The notes under the pieces were generated by a model. It did not search any database, had not been told where the DNA came from, and saw nothing but the letters and a program-made list of their open reading frames with translations. A DNA stretch of 64,000 bases from Marivirga aurantiaca (GTDB lineage: Bacteria > Bacteroidota > Bacteroidia > Cytophagales > Cyclobacteriaceae): contig NZ_JAEQBW010000012.1 of assembly GCF_016679925.1 (NCBI RefSeq), forward strand, positions 1 to 64,000, read 5' to 3'. A program made the translations under genes and the position numbers. Positions 16,381-25,350 of the stretch are shown here, piece by piece; position 1 is the first letter of the stretch; each line of letters begins with the position of its first letter.

Positions 16381-16417
16381 TATTTATTTCACTAATCTGA
16401 TTTGACATAAATTCTCT

Positions 16418-16762
16418 TTATGGTATAATAGTATAAGATTGAGTAACTACCACTTCTTCTAGATTATCACGAGAGGTCCCACATAAACAAGTTGCTTCAA
16501 TTGTCTGTGTTGTTCCGATTGCTGATTGGTTCCAAGTAATTGACAATGTTTTATTAGTTACACTTCCCCATAAAGTAGCGCCTGAAGGGATTGAACTCCA
16601 GCGTAAAAATCTACAATCGCCAGGAATTGAACTCCCGGATACTACAAATGCTTGGTCTCTTCCAGCACTATTTGGAATTTGATGAGTTGTTATTGAGGTA
16701 ATTCCCAAATTGTAATTATTGATTACAATAAAGGTCATTAAAGATAAAATTAATAATTTCAT
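16418..16762 (-). CDS. small secreted Ig/PKD-like hypothetical protein
   Basis: 114 residues. The N-terminal ~15 residues are hydrophobic (LLILSLMTFIVI) and may be a signal peptide without a clear cleavage site. The rest is Ser/Thr/Gly-rich and beta-prone with four cysteines (including CLCG near residue 92), resembling a single Ig-like or PKD-like fold seen in Bacteroidota surface proteins. The family is not recognised. The gene lies between two identical terminators and a duplicated iscA end, which suggests an insertion or a duplication followed by replacement. Confidence 0.5.
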   Translation of the reverse strand: MKLLILSLMTFIVINNYNLGITSITTHQIPNSAGRDQAFVVSGSSIPGDCRFLRWSSIPSGATLWGSVTNKTLSITWNQSAIGTTQTIEATCLCGTSRDNLEEVVVTQSYTIIP

Positions 16763-16814
16763 GATTTATAAAGTTAAGATTAAACATTTTTGAATCTAGG
16801 AATTAATAGAAATA

Positions 16815-16851
16815 AAAAAAAACCGAATCATCAAAATAATTCGGTTTTTTT
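16815..16851 (-). terminator. terminator of the HesB/IscA gene, duplicated copy 2
   Basis: The stem AAACCGAAT / ATTCGGTTT around an AT loop is followed by a T-run on the minus strand, 44 bases after the HesB/IscA stop codon. It is identical in its core to the hairpin at 16284-16316. Confidence 0.85.
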
Positions 16852-16894
16852 CTAATAAAATAGAATCATATTTTGACTCAAGAGCCAAGTACAG

Positions 16895-17221
16895 CTATAT
16901 TGAGAAACTTTCACCACAACCGCAAGTACGCGTGGCATTTGGGTTCACAAACTGAAAGCCTTTTCCGTTTAATCCATCAGAAAAATCCAAAGTGGTTCCT
17001 AATAGGTAAAGCATACTTTTTTTATCCACCAAAAGCTTAATGCCTTTGTCTTCAAAAATCTCATCTCCATCCTTAAGGCTTTCGTCAAAACTTAAGTCGT
17101 ACATTAATCCTGAACAACCTCCGCCTTTAACTGAAACCCTAACATTGGATTCAGGTGTATGACCTTCTTCTATTTTCAACTTTGATAATCTGGTTTTTGC
17201 ACTATCTGTTACTGTAATCAT
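16895..17221 (-). CDS. HesB/IscA-type iron-sulfur cluster carrier
   Basis: 108 residues, the usual length for A-type carriers. The three ligand cysteines are present: Cys36 in GGGCSGLMY, and Cys100 and Cys102 in TCGCGESFSI at the C-terminus. It should accept an Fe-S cluster or iron from the assembly scaffold and pass it to client enzymes in the cytoplasm. Sequence alone does not separate IscA, SufA and ErpA subgroups. It follows a 136-aa gene by 13 bases, so the two are likely co-transcribed, and it ends at the terminator 16815-16851. Confidence 0.93.
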   Translation of the reverse strand: MITVTDSAKTRLSKLKIEEGHTPESNVRVSVKGGGCSGLMYDLSFDESLKDGDEIFEDKGIKLLVDKKSMLYLLGTTLDFSDGLNGKGFQFVNPNATRTCGCGESFSI

Positions 17222-17234
17222 GGTGTTATCTATT

Positions 17235-17645
17235 TTAAGATACCGGATTTAAAACTACGCTAAATACTGTGATGGTATTACGGTCCCTCCCATAATAAAG
17301 TTTATCCAGGCAATCCAGTATATTGCTTGCCCTGAAATAGGACGTATGCAACACACGTTCATCCTTTGTCATCCACTGAACTGTATAAGGACTTTCCTGT
17401 TCCCTGTAATTCCTGACATACTCCATCATTTTCTTTAAGGCATCTACTTTATCAAAGCCTAGCTCGGAATGAAAAAGGAACGATTGATTATGCCTTGGAT
17501 TAATAGTAATCAAATCAAGTTTGGTTTTACCCTCCTGATTACTAAACTCAAAAACAAGTTCACTACTATTCAGCCCCAAATAGCTTTTTATTTCCTTTTG
17601 GAGTCTGGCACTCTCAATATGTACATCTGTGGATGTTTCCATCAT
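17235..17645 (-). CDS. conserved hypothetical protein upstream of HesB/IscA
   Basis: 136 residues, soluble, with no signal peptide or transmembrane segment. Features are an alpha/beta-like pattern, a basic segment around FDKVDALKKMMEYVRNYREQ (about 65-85) and a YGRDRNTITVFSVVLNP end. I do not recognise a family. It starts with two Met codons (17645 and 17642); either may be used. It is arranged tightly with the Fe-S carrier gene, which hints at a shared operon but not at a specific role. A start region of about 100 bases separates it from the divergent epimerase gene. Confidence 0.7.
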   Translation of the reverse strand: MMETSTDVHIESARLQKEIKSYLGLNSSELVFEFSNQEGKTKLDLITINPRHNQSFLFHSELGFDKVDALKKMMEYVRNYREQESPYTVQWMTKDERVLHTSYFRASNILDCLDKLYYGRDRNTITVFSVVLNPVS

Positions 17646-17747
17646 CAGTTCTAATTTAAGTAAAAAACGATATTAATTCAATGATATGCATTCAACTTTT
17701 TTATCCATCAAAAAGTTTCTGCATTTTTGCAAAGTTAATGAATATAC

Positions 17748-18185
17748 ATGAAGAATAAAGATTACATGATGTTAAAGGTAGAACATATTGGTATAGCTGT
17801 GCGGGAAATGGAAAAATCAAAAGATTTGTTTTCTAAATTATTCAATAAAACTGCCTATAAAGAAGAGGCTGTGGAATCAGAGGGAGTTATTACGAGTTTT
17901 TTCCAAATGGGTGAAACTAAAATAGAACTTCTGGAAGCCAGCAATGACAACAGTCCTATTGCCAAATTTATTCAGAAAAAAGGTGAAGGCATCCATCATA
18001 TAGCTTATGAAGTAGAAGATATTGAGTTGGAAATGGAAAGACTCAAAAATGAAGGCTTTACCCTGATTAATGATAAACCAAAGAAAGGTGCCGATAACAA
18101 AATGGTATGTTTTCTACATCCAAAAGATACTAATGGCGTATTGATAGAACTATGCCAGGAAATCAGAACTATTGATGCTGAATAG
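17748..18185 (+). CDS. mce: methylmalonyl-CoA epimerase
   Basis: 145 residues of the vicinal-oxygen-chelate fold. VEHIGIAV (His13 by the first ATG), the central GIHHIAYEVED and the C-terminal GVLIELCQE supply the metal ligands His, His, Glu expected for this family. It interconverts the (R) and (S) forms of methylmalonyl-CoA in propionate metabolism. The first ATG (17748) gives a seven-residue extension before the usual start of the fold. The ATG pair at 17766/17769 is a good alternative. Its 3' end overlaps by 17 bases a small lipoprotein gene on the opposite strand. Confidence 0.92.
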   Translation: MKNKDYMMLKVEHIGIAVREMEKSKDLFSKLFNKTAYKEEAVESEGVITSFFQMGETKIELLEASNDNSPIAKFIQKKGEGIHHIAYEVEDIELEMERLKNEGFTLINDKPKKGADNKMVCFLHPKDTNGVLIELCQEIRTIDAE

Positions 18186-18306
18186 AATTGTAGTGTTTCA
18201 GTTTTTTCTTCCCTTTTCTAGTCTGGAAAGAGGATTTATTACAAGCTGAGAACAAAAAAAGTCCCAATAATAAAAAAAGGAAAAGTCTTAAAGCCTTGGT
18301 TTTCAT
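18169..18306 (-). CDS. very small basic lipoprotein
   Basis: 45 residues: a lipoprotein signal with a positive start (MKTKALR), a hydrophobic leucine/phenylalanine core and the lipobox LFSAC (Cys22). The mature peptide of about 24 residues is basic (TRKGKKKLKHYNSIQ). Tiny lipoproteins with a lysine-rich tail of this type occur in Bacteroidota, often unannotated. It lies opposite the gap between mce and thiL and converges on mce with a 17-base overlap. The intact signal and lipobox make chance unlikely. The function is unknown; membrane association through lipid and basic tail is inferred. Confidence 0.6.
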   Translation of the reverse strand: MKTKALRLFLFLLLGLFLFSACNKSSFQTRKGKKKLKHYNSIQHQ

Positions 18307-18350
18307 ACCACAAAAATAAGGATTCTAATTATAACGACAAAATATTTAAA

Positions 18351-19388
18351 ATGAGCGATTCATCAGATAGAACGGAAATAAAGAAGTTAGGGGAATTTGG
18401 TTTGATTGACAAAATCTCAGGAAATTTCATCAATAAAAACAGTAATACTGTTAAAGGAATTGGAGATGATGCCGCTGTTTTGGATATGGGCACTCATTAT
18501 CAGTTAATTTCTACCGATATGTTGGTGGAAGGTATCCATTTTGACCTTTCTTATTTTCCTTTACACCATTTAGGTTATAAATCTGTTGCGGTAAATGTAT
18601 CAGACATTGCTGCCATGAATGGTATAGCTGAGCAGATTACAGTAAGCCTGGCGCTAAGCAATCGCTTTTCACTCGAAGCTATTGATGCATTCTACGAAGG
18701 CGTGAAAGCTGCCTGTGAAGCTTACAATGTAGATTTGGTGGGTGGAGATACCACTGCTTCTAAAGCCGGACTGGTGATATCAGTAACTGCAATAGGCAAA
18801 GTAGAAAAAGGCAAAGTAGCCTATCGATCCGGAGCCAAATTAAATGACATTATTTGTGTAACAGGTGACCTGGGTGCTGCCTATATGGGCTTGCAGGTAT
18901 TGGAAAGAGAAAAACAAGTATTTCTGGAAAATCCGGATATGCAGCCCCAACTGGATAAATATACTTATATAGTTGGCAGGCAACTGAAGCCTGAAGCCCG
19001 TATGGACCTGGTGCACGAACTGTTGGATTTAAATATTGTTCCAAGTTCAATGATAGATATATCGGATGGATTGGCCTCCGAATTACACCATATCGCTACT
19101 CAATCAGGTGTAGGCTTAAACATCCATGAGGACAAACTTCCATTTGCCAGTGCTATGCAGGAAGCAGCTATTGAGTTTAAGCTAGACCCGAACACAGCCA
19201 TTTTAAATGGCGGGGAAGATTATGAATTACTCTTTACCATATCGCAAGGAGACTTTGAAAAAGTAAAGAATCATCCTGACATTCATTTCATAGGTTATAT
19301 CAATGAAAAATCCAATGGCTTGAATTTAGTCACCAATAATGGCAACCCGATTCCATTGAAGGCACAGGGCTGGGATCATTTTAGTTAA
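18351..19388 (+). CDS. thiL: thiamine-monophosphate kinase
   Basis: 345 residues, normal for ThiL. Metal- and ATP-binding motifs are present: VKGIGDDAAVLD (Asp39, Asp40), STDMLVEGIHFD (from residue 55), VGGDTTAS, the MIDISDGLASELHHI block and GGEDYELLF. It phosphorylates thiamine monophosphate to the diphosphate cofactor in the cytoplasm. It begins about 165 bases after mce and appears monocistronic, ending just before a long perfect palindrome (19395-19443). The ATG at 18351 gives the expected N-terminus. Confidence 0.96.
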   Translation: MSDSSDRTEIKKLGEFGLIDKISGNFINKNSNTVKGIGDDAAVLDMGTHYQLISTDMLVEGIHFDLSYFPLHHLGYKSVAVNVSDIAAMNGIAEQITVSLALSNRFSLEAIDAFYEGVKAACEAYNVDLVGGDTTASKAGLVISVTAIGKVEKGKVAYRSGAKLNDIICVTGDLGAAYMGLQVLEREKQVFLENPDMQPQLDKYTYIVGRQLKPEARMDLVHELLDLNIVPSSMIDISDGLASELHHIATQSGVGLNIHEDKLPFASAMQEAAIEFKLDPNTAILNGGEDYELLFTISQGDFEKVKNHPDIHFIGYINEKSNGLNLVTNNGNPIPLKAQGWDHFS

Positions 19389-19394
19389 AAAAAA

Positions 19395-19443
19395 GAGTTG
19401 GTAACTTTCCCAAAGTTTAAAACTTTGGGAAAGTTACCAACTC
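19395..19443. repeat. 49-bp perfect palindrome
   Basis: Two 24-base arms are exactly complementary around a single A. The left arm begins GAGTTGGTAACTTTCCC and the right arm ends GGGAAAGTTACCAACTC. It starts seven bases after the thiL stop codon. It could be a terminator, but no T-run follows. Its length and perfection suggest a dispersed palindromic repeat unit or a binding site. No second copy is seen in the window. Confidence 0.7.
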
Positions 19444-19661
19444 TATTGATTGCACTCTCTTTTCCTCACCAGAAAAATCCTGTTCCAAACCTGAGATAAA
19501 TTCAAACCCTCTAATGGAAGACCCTCTGTAATTTAGAGACTCCATATCACCCCTACTTTTTTACTTCTCGAATGATAAATAGATGGTAAAGGTATCCTCT
19601 AAGCGTATTGCTGCGTAAAATATATTAAATCAAACCCCATCTCAATCTATATCACTAGGAA

Positions 19662-22600
19662 ATGGCTTCAGCAAAGAAGAAAAGTACAGGAAGCAAAATA
19701 TTGAAAGTTACAGGCATTATCTCTGCCGTTATATTTGGCCTAATCCTTATAGTTACTATACTTTTCTTAACTGTACTGGAACCCTACACTGAACGCTTAT
19801 TAAAAAAACAAGTCACTCAAAACACAAAAGGATTATATGAATTAGATTTTGAGGATTTAGACATCAATCTCTTGTCAACTACTATCCGCTTAAATAATAT
19901 AAAGCTGACTTACGACTCCACAAAACATCAAAAACTGAAAGCAAAAAGTGAAGCTGGTTCTTTCCTATTGGATGTTAAAACTGATGAATTAGAAGTTTCA
20001 GGAATCAATGTACTAGATTACCTGATCAGGTCCCGTATCAACATCCACTCTATATTAATTGATCAACCAGAGGTGAAGATGATTCATGACACAGGTGTAA
20101 TTCAAAAGAAAAAGAAACAGGATATTAGCGAGACTATTAATTCCATTGGAATTGACAATTTCGATTTGCAAGATGCTCAAATTTCCTACCATAAATATGA
20201 AAAGAAGGAAGAGGCTGTTCACAAAATACCTCAGCTAAATGTAAAAGTAAGCGATTTTATAGCTGATTCGTTTGACAAGGAGGATATTCGGGAGATGATT
20301 GATATGGATGATTTATTTATCAGCTTAAAAAACCAATCCTTCACCACATCTAATAATGTGTACAATTTGAAATTTGACCTTTTCAGTTATTCAATAGCTG
20401 AACAACAATTAAAGCTTGAAGCTTTTTCAGCCATAGGAGATCATAAAGAAATGGCCGGGCCTATGATAGCTCCCGAAATTCAAGTCCCGCTTTTAAAAAT
20501 GGACGGTCTTGAATTAATGGAAGCTTTAAAAACTAAAAAACTACATCTTGACGAATTACTAATAGATAGTACCTTCGTTAAACTTTATGAAATCCCCGAT
20601 CTTGACATCACTGTAACAGATGTTTATCGTGCCCTGGCGCAATTGTTTGAAGTTACGGAAATAGATAATTTAAATATTAACCGAAGCAAGGTCAGTATGT
20701 ATTCCAGGGAAAACAAAGACGTACTAATACAAAAAATAGAGCATGTGGACCTCTTGTTGGAAGAGGTTTCTTTTGATTCCCTTAGTGTTTTTGACCCCAG
20801 AAATAATCTCGCTTTGCAGCAATTGACATTAAAAGTAGAAGATTACATTTTACAGCCGGAAGAAAGCCCTTACACTTTCACATTAGCCCAACTGGACATG
20901 AACACAAAGAAAGACCATCTTAAACTGAGAGATTTAAAGCTTTCATCGGATATCACGAAAAACAAACAACTAAGGTATAGTTCAGGAAAGGCAAGCGCAC
21001 AATTAGTCGATTTTACAATTCCAGAAATACAATTTGGTGGTATTGATATGATCCGCGCTTTTAAGCATTCGAATCTGGATATAAATAAAATAGCTATTCT
21101 AAATCCTACAGCCAGTATTGCCAAAGCTTTTGAACAAAAATCTTCGGGCAATGAATTTTCCCCAGAAGATATTTACAATAGCTTTTCATTTTTTGTGAAA
21201 GAAATTAATATTCAGGAGTTTTTGATATCAAATGCTGAGTTAAGTCAATACCCAACAGAATATAAGGTACATAAGCTTCATCATATAGAGCAAGCAAGGC
21301 TCAGTTTGAGCGGTATCCATTTTGACTCAGCTATAGCCTATCATAATAAAACTTATGCTCCTATAGAGGAAATATTTTTGGGGTTAAACCACTATTCATA
21401 TACTACTCCAGGCAATGCAAAATCTTTTCAAATGGGGCCTTTAAGCTACTCCAGCAATCAGGAAAATTTAGAAATAAATAATATTCAATACGAATCACGT
21501 CCTGAGCTACCAATAAATAAGGCTGATTCTTTGATAATTTCCGCAGGACATTTTTCTATTTCCAATTTTAATATTGTTGAGGCCTTCAATAAAGGGAGCT
21601 TGCAAATGGGAGAAATTCTGCTACAAAGTCCGGATATATATGTTAGTAGAGGTATAAAGCCAAAACAGACCAATTCTGAAGAAAGCCAAAGTTCTGAGAC
21701 GATCCCTGGAGAAGAAATATTCCAATGGATTAATCCTATAAGTGTGGAATCAATAAGGATAGTTGATGGAACCGCTGATTATATAGAAAGATTAGCTGAT
21801 GTGACAAATTTCCAGAATCTGCAGGGCTTTTTAGTAGAAGTAAACCAGCTGAAACTTACTCCCGAAAATATTAAAAACACTGAAAACATCATACCTGTAG
21901 ACAATATAATAGTAAAGGCTAAAAATTACACCTTCCACTCACCTGACAGCATTTATACCGTAACCTTGGATAGTTTATTTTATGCCTCTGATGAAGGTAA
22001 TTTAAAGGCCAATCATTTTCAGCTAAGGCCTGATTATAAATTACATGAGTATAGAGTAGAAAATGAAATTGATAATTCTCATCGCAACTTATTTGAGATA
22101 TCTTCAGATCAATTTAGCATTAAGAAATTTGACCTCATCAATGCTTACAATACAGGCTTGTATACTTTCGGAGAAGTCTTACTGACAGCTCCTGATGTTT
22201 CCATTCTCCAGAATAAGCAGGTGGTCAATTACCAGCAAAAAATGGATTCTATTGGTCAGCAATCAAATGAGAAACAACAAAGCAAAGATTCAGAAAACCT
22301 GAAACAAGATAATACTGAAGAAAAGATTGATGAGGATATACAAAAACAAATAGATGAATATGTAAGCATATTTAAAATAGACAGTTTACGTATTGAGGAA
22401 GGCAAATTCTTACTTGAAATACTTAAAAATGATAGTGTAAGGGAGAGTCAGGAACTGGAGCATCTTTCATTACTTGTAGAAAACCTTCAACTTTCAGATT
22501 TGGAAGCACATGATCTGACAGATATATTCTCAGTAGATGATATTGATTTATTATTAAAGGACTACAATTTCATCACCCCTGATAGCCTTTATGAACTACG

Positions 22601-23591
22601 TGTAGATCAATTGAAAGCCTCTGTAAAGGGGCAATTTATTCATATTGACAGTATTAATTATCAGCCACTCTTCCTCATTGATGAATATACCGATAAGCTT
22701 GATTATGCTGAAGACCGTTTTGATGTTAAGATTGGGAGTATTGAAGTTGAAGGCATCAATTTTGACGAACTATTCAACAGGCAACATTTCATCATGGAAA
22801 AAATCCTTGTGGATGGCTTGAATGGAAGTATATACAGAGATAGCCGTGTGGAGCAGGATCCTAATAGGTACCCACCTACGATACAGCAATTTATAAAAGA
22901 TTTCCCTGTGCCCCTTCAACTGGACACTCTTGCACTGGAAGATGGAGTAATAGTTTATTCAGAAATTTCTAAGGATGGCACCGGCCCGGGAGTTACTACC
23001 CTGGCAGATACCAGGTTTCAGATTTTCAATATTACTAATGACTCTCTGATTTACACAATGAAAGATACTCTGAAAGTAACTGCTTCCACTAGTTTTCTGG
23101 ATGAAAGCAGATTAGAAATAGCTTTTGATTTCCATATGAATCATCCGGAAGATCTTTATACCTATGAAGGCTATCTGGAGCAAATGAAATTTGAAGCTTT
23201 CAACCCCTTATTTACCCATCTTCTGTTTGTAAAGATGGAAAGCGGAGTTATTGAAAAAATAGATTTTTCTGTCACAGCTACAAAACATAAATCTAAGGGA
23301 ATGATGTCTTTTCCTTACAGAAACCTAAGGTTCAGGTTACTAAACAAAGAGGATCCGGGTCATCCGGGTTTTCTGTTAAAGGTTGCTAACTGGTCACTAA
23401 ACCACTTACTTGTAAAATCAAACAACCCCGGCAACTTATTTAATATCTACAGAGAGGGGAAAATTTCCGTTGAAAGAAACTACAGTAAATCAGTTTTTAA
23501 CCATATGGGCAACTCACTCCTTAGCGGACTGATCTCCAGCACAATTCCTGAACCAATAGAAACAATCTTTGGCGTAATCGGCCTTCCTTAG
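19662..23591 (+). CDS. large AsmA/DUF748-like membrane-anchored protein with internal repeats
   Basis: 1309 residues. A basic N-terminus and one transmembrane segment (~17-40) are followed by a long beta-rich region resembling AsmA/DUF748-type proteins, which span the envelope and are linked to lipid transport or outer-membrane biogenesis. A motif like Y-x-[FYI]-x-[TP]-P-x-S-x-Y followed by alternating hydrophobic strands recurs near residues 223, 393, 577, 753 and 966, giving five modules of about 170-210 residues. A Gln/Lys/Glu-rich linker lies near 860-900. The C-terminus (~1210-1309) has hydrophobic patches. It is monocistronic. The family assignment is by general pattern, so the function is inferred. 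Confidence 0.75.
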   Translation: MASAKKKSTGSKILKVTGIISAVIFGLILIVTILFLTVLEPYTERLLKKQVTQNTKGLYELDFEDLDINLLSTTIRLNNIKLTYDSTKHQKLKAKSEAGSFLLDVKTDELEVSGINVLDYLIRSRINIHSILIDQPEVKMIHDTGVIQKKKKQDISETINSIGIDNFDLQDAQISYHKYEKKEEAVHKIPQLNVKVSDFIADSFDKEDIREMIDMDDLFISLKNQSFTTSNNVYNLKFDLFSYSIAEQQLKLEAFSAIGDHKEMAGPMIAPEIQVPLLKMDGLELMEALKTKKLHLDELLIDSTFVKLYEIPDLDITVTDVYRALAQLFEVTEIDNLNINRSKVSMYSRENKDVLIQKIEHVDLLLEEVSFDSLSVFDPRNNLALQQLTLKVEDYILQPEESPYTFTLAQLDMNTKKDHLKLRDLKLSSDITKNKQLRYSSGKASAQLVDFTIPEIQFGGIDMIRAFKHSNLDINKIAILNPTASIAKAFEQKSSGNEFSPEDIYNSFSFFVKEINIQEFLISNAELSQYPTEYKVHKLHHIEQARLSLSGIHFDSAIAYHNKTYAPIEEIFLGLNHYSYTTPGNAKSFQMGPLSYSSNQENLEINNIQYESRPELPINKADSLIISAGHFSISNFNIVEAFNKGSLQMGEILLQSPDIYVSRGIKPKQTNSEESQSSETIPGEEIFQWINPISVESIRIVDGTADYIERLADVTNFQNLQGFLVEVNQLKLTPENIKNTENIIPVDNIIVKAKNYTFHSPDSIYTVTLDSLFYASDEGNLKANHFQLRPDYKLHEYRVENEIDNSHRNLFEISSDQFSIKKFDLINAYNTGLYTFGEVLLTAPDVSILQNKQVVNYQQKMDSIGQQSNEKQQSKDSENLKQDNTEEKIDEDIQKQIDEYVSIFKIDSLRIEEGKFLLEILKNDSVRESQELEHLSLLVENLQLSDLEAHDLTDIFSVDDIDLLLKDYNFITPDSLYELRVDQLKASVKGQFIHIDSINYQPLFLIDEYTDKLDYAEDRFDVKIGSIEVEGINFDELFNRQHFIMEKILVDGLNGSIYRDSRVEQDPNRYPPTIQQFIKDFPVPLQLDTLALEDGVIVYSEISKDGTGPGVTTLADTRFQIFNITNDSLIYTMKDTLKVTASTSFLDESRLEIAFDFHMNHPEDLYTYEGYLEQMKFEAFNPLFTHLLFVKMESGVIEKIDFSVTATKHKSKGMMSFPYRNLRFRLLNKEDPGHPGFLLKVANWSLNHLLVKSNNPGNLFNIYREGKISVERNYSKSVFNHMGNSLLSGLISSTIPEPIETIFGVIGLP

Positions 23592-23621
23592 AAATTACGA
23601 TAAATTAAGTTGACTAGATTC

Positions 23622-23990
23622 TTAATCCTCAGGATAAGGAATAAATACAAAATTAGTAAAGTTGTTATCGATGACAAATAAGCAACAAAACTCATCCGGG
23701 TCTTTGTAGGAGGCTTTAAAGTCTTCCATTTTTTCCTCTGCTATAATCTTACGTTGCACAAATTCGTCCAGATAGGTAATATGATAATTCCATTTCAGAT
23801 TGAGTTCCTGTGCACCTATCAATAATTTACCGATTGGTTGTTCTACTTTACAAATGGGAAAAATGGGATAATCAGAAAACCCTCTTTTACGAACAGCATA
23901 AGAAGCTTCCTTAAGTGTATCGGATACAAAAACAAAGTCTTCGGTAATGGTTCCTAAATATTTTCCACTTATTTCAGGATTATTGTCCAT
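23622..23990 (-). CDS. conserved hypothetical protein downstream of radC
   Basis: 122 residues, soluble, acidic, with no signal peptide. Recognisable blocks are ISGKYLGTITEDFVFVSDTL near the start and FPICKVEQPIGKLLI in the middle, with CCLFVIDNNFTNFVFIPYPE at the end. I do not know a family. It starts 24 bases after the radC stop codon on the same strand, so they are probably co-transcribed. The initiator is an ATG. It is likely real because the frame is intact and its composition matches its neighbours. Confidence 0.75.
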   Translation of the reverse strand: MDNNPEISGKYLGTITEDFVFVSDTLKEASYAVRKRGFSDYPIFPICKVEQPIGKLLIGAQELNLKWNYHITYLDEFVQRKIIAEEKMEDFKASYKDPDEFCCLFVIDNNFTNFVFIPYPED

Positions 23991-24014
23991 TGATATTCTC
24001 TTTACTTATTAAAA

Positions 24015-24716
24015 TTACATCATTGCGTTATCCGCAAAACTAAAAAACTGATCTTCAGCAAAAATGATATGATCCAAAACAGGGATTTCCAAAATAGCAC
24101 CTGCATCTTTCATTTTCTTTGTCAAACTGATATCCTGCTTACTAGGTTGCTTATTTCCGGAAGGGTGGTTATGAGCTAAAATAATCCCTGAAGCCAACTG
24201 CTCTATCGCTTCCTTGAATATCATCTTCACGTCTGCCACAGTTCCGGAAATCCCTCCACTACTTACTCTTTTAAGTTGGATCAGTTGATTGGCCCTGTTC
24301 AATAAAATAATCCAAAACTCTTCATGGGGCAAATCCAGCAAGTGGGGTTTCAATACATTAAATGCATCAGTTGAGCCGGTAATTTTAGGTTTTTTATTGA
24401 CCGCTGTTTCTTTCCTCCTTCTGCCAAGCTCCAGTGCCGCCATAATAGAAATAGCTTTTGCTTCACCAATCCCTCTGAATTTCATCAAATCCTTCACTGA
24501 ATATTTAGCTAAAACATTCAGGTTGTTGTTGGCCGCTCCTAAAATATTCTTCCCTACATCAATAGCCGAAAGTGACTTTGTACCAGAACCAATCAATATA
24601 GCTATCAGTTCTGCATCACTAAGTACTTCCCTGCCTTTTGCCAACAGTTTTTCCCGTGGACGATCTGCCTCAGCCCATGTTTTAATTGTGGTTATTGGAC
24701 TATATTCTTCTTCCAT
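24015..24716 (-). CDS. radC: RadC/MPN-family JAMM protein
   Basis: 233 residues. The N-terminal helix-hairpin-helix region (about 30-95, with KFRGIGEAKA near 79-88) precedes a C-terminal JAB/MPN domain holding the metal motif LAHNHPSGNKQPSKQD (His182, His184, Asp195) and an upstream Glu in EEFWIILLN. The old link with DNA repair is disputed, and the family is often found near mobile elements. Here it is in an ordinary chromosomal setting next to rpsT. It is followed on the same strand by a 122-aa hypothetical gene. Confidence 0.93.
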   Translation of the reverse strand: MEEEYSPITTIKTWAEADRPREKLLAKGREVLSDAELIAILIGSGTKSLSAIDVGKNILGAANNNLNVLAKYSVKDLMKFRGIGEAKAISIMAALELGRRRKETAVNKKPKITGSTDAFNVLKPHLLDLPHEEFWIILLNRANQLIQLKRVSSGGISGTVADVKMIFKEAIEQLASGIILAHNHPSGNKQPSKQDISLTKKMKDAGAILEIPVLDHIIFAEDQFFSFADNAMM

Positions 24717-24759
24717 TTTTCCTGTTTTTAAAAGGAAAAGTTAAAAAATTACCACAAAC

Positions 24760-24790
24760 TAAAAAAGCCTCAACCGATATAGTTGAGGCT
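24760..24790 (-). terminator. terminator of rpsT
   Basis: AGCCTCAAC (24767-24775) pairs with GTTGAGGCT (24782-24790). On the minus strand the stem is followed by TTTTTTAG. It lies 24 bases after the rpsT stop codon. Confidence 0.9.
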
Positions 24791-24813
24791 CTAAATATCT
24801 TAAAGCTTAAAAA

Positions 24814-25068
24814 TTAAGCTAAACTAGCTACGTGTTTTGCTAATTTAGATTTATTATTATCCGCTTTTTTCTTGTGGATAATGTTTTTCTTAGCCAGTTT
24901 ATCCAACATAGAAGTAACACTTTTCAACAATTCCTCTGCTTTTGTTTTGTCAGTAGTTGCTCTTAGCTGACGCACATAAGTACGAGTAGTTTTCGCTTGA
25001 TAACGATTACGCAAACGTTTTGAAGCGCTTGATCGAATTCTTTTTAATGCTGACTTGTGATTTGCCAT
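24814..25068 (-). CDS. rpsT: 30S ribosomal protein S20
   Basis: 84 residues, strongly basic, beginning MANHKSALKRIRSSASKRLR, the classic S20 start. The helical, lysine-rich C-terminus ends in KHVASLA. It binds 16S rRNA in the small ribosomal subunit. The length matches the family (about 84-90). It is monocistronic, with its own terminator at 24760-24790 and an AT-rich leader of about 280 bases shared with the divergent phospholipase-like gene. S20 genes are often autoregulated, but nothing in the leader proves that here. Confidence 0.98.
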   Translation of the reverse strand: MANHKSALKRIRSSASKRLRNRYQAKTTRTYVRQLRATTDKTKAEELLKSVTSMLDKLAKKNIIHKKKADNNKSKLAKHVASLA

Positions 25069-25350
25069 GTGATTATATATTCAAATGTATTTCTTGCTTA
25101 CTTTTTAGGATTGCAAATGTAATAGATTTCAGCCTATTTAACAAAAGCAATTTAGATAAAAATCAGATAAACTTCTTTTTGGTCAAAAAAAAGCCAAAGT
25201 CAATCGCTTTTATTAATCCCACTTAAAGTCAAATTTAGTAGAAAAACTTCAACCTAAGCTGGTTTTTATATTAAAATGACTTAAAAAGTGGACAACTTCA
25301 GTTGAATTATTATTTTTATAGTCATTTTCCAGTATTGAGCATTATTAAAA

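Noticed and set aside
19396-19540. A ~42-codon minus-strand frame beside the thiL palindrome
   Set aside because: It ends inside the palindrome and has no recognisable features; chance is the simplest explanation.
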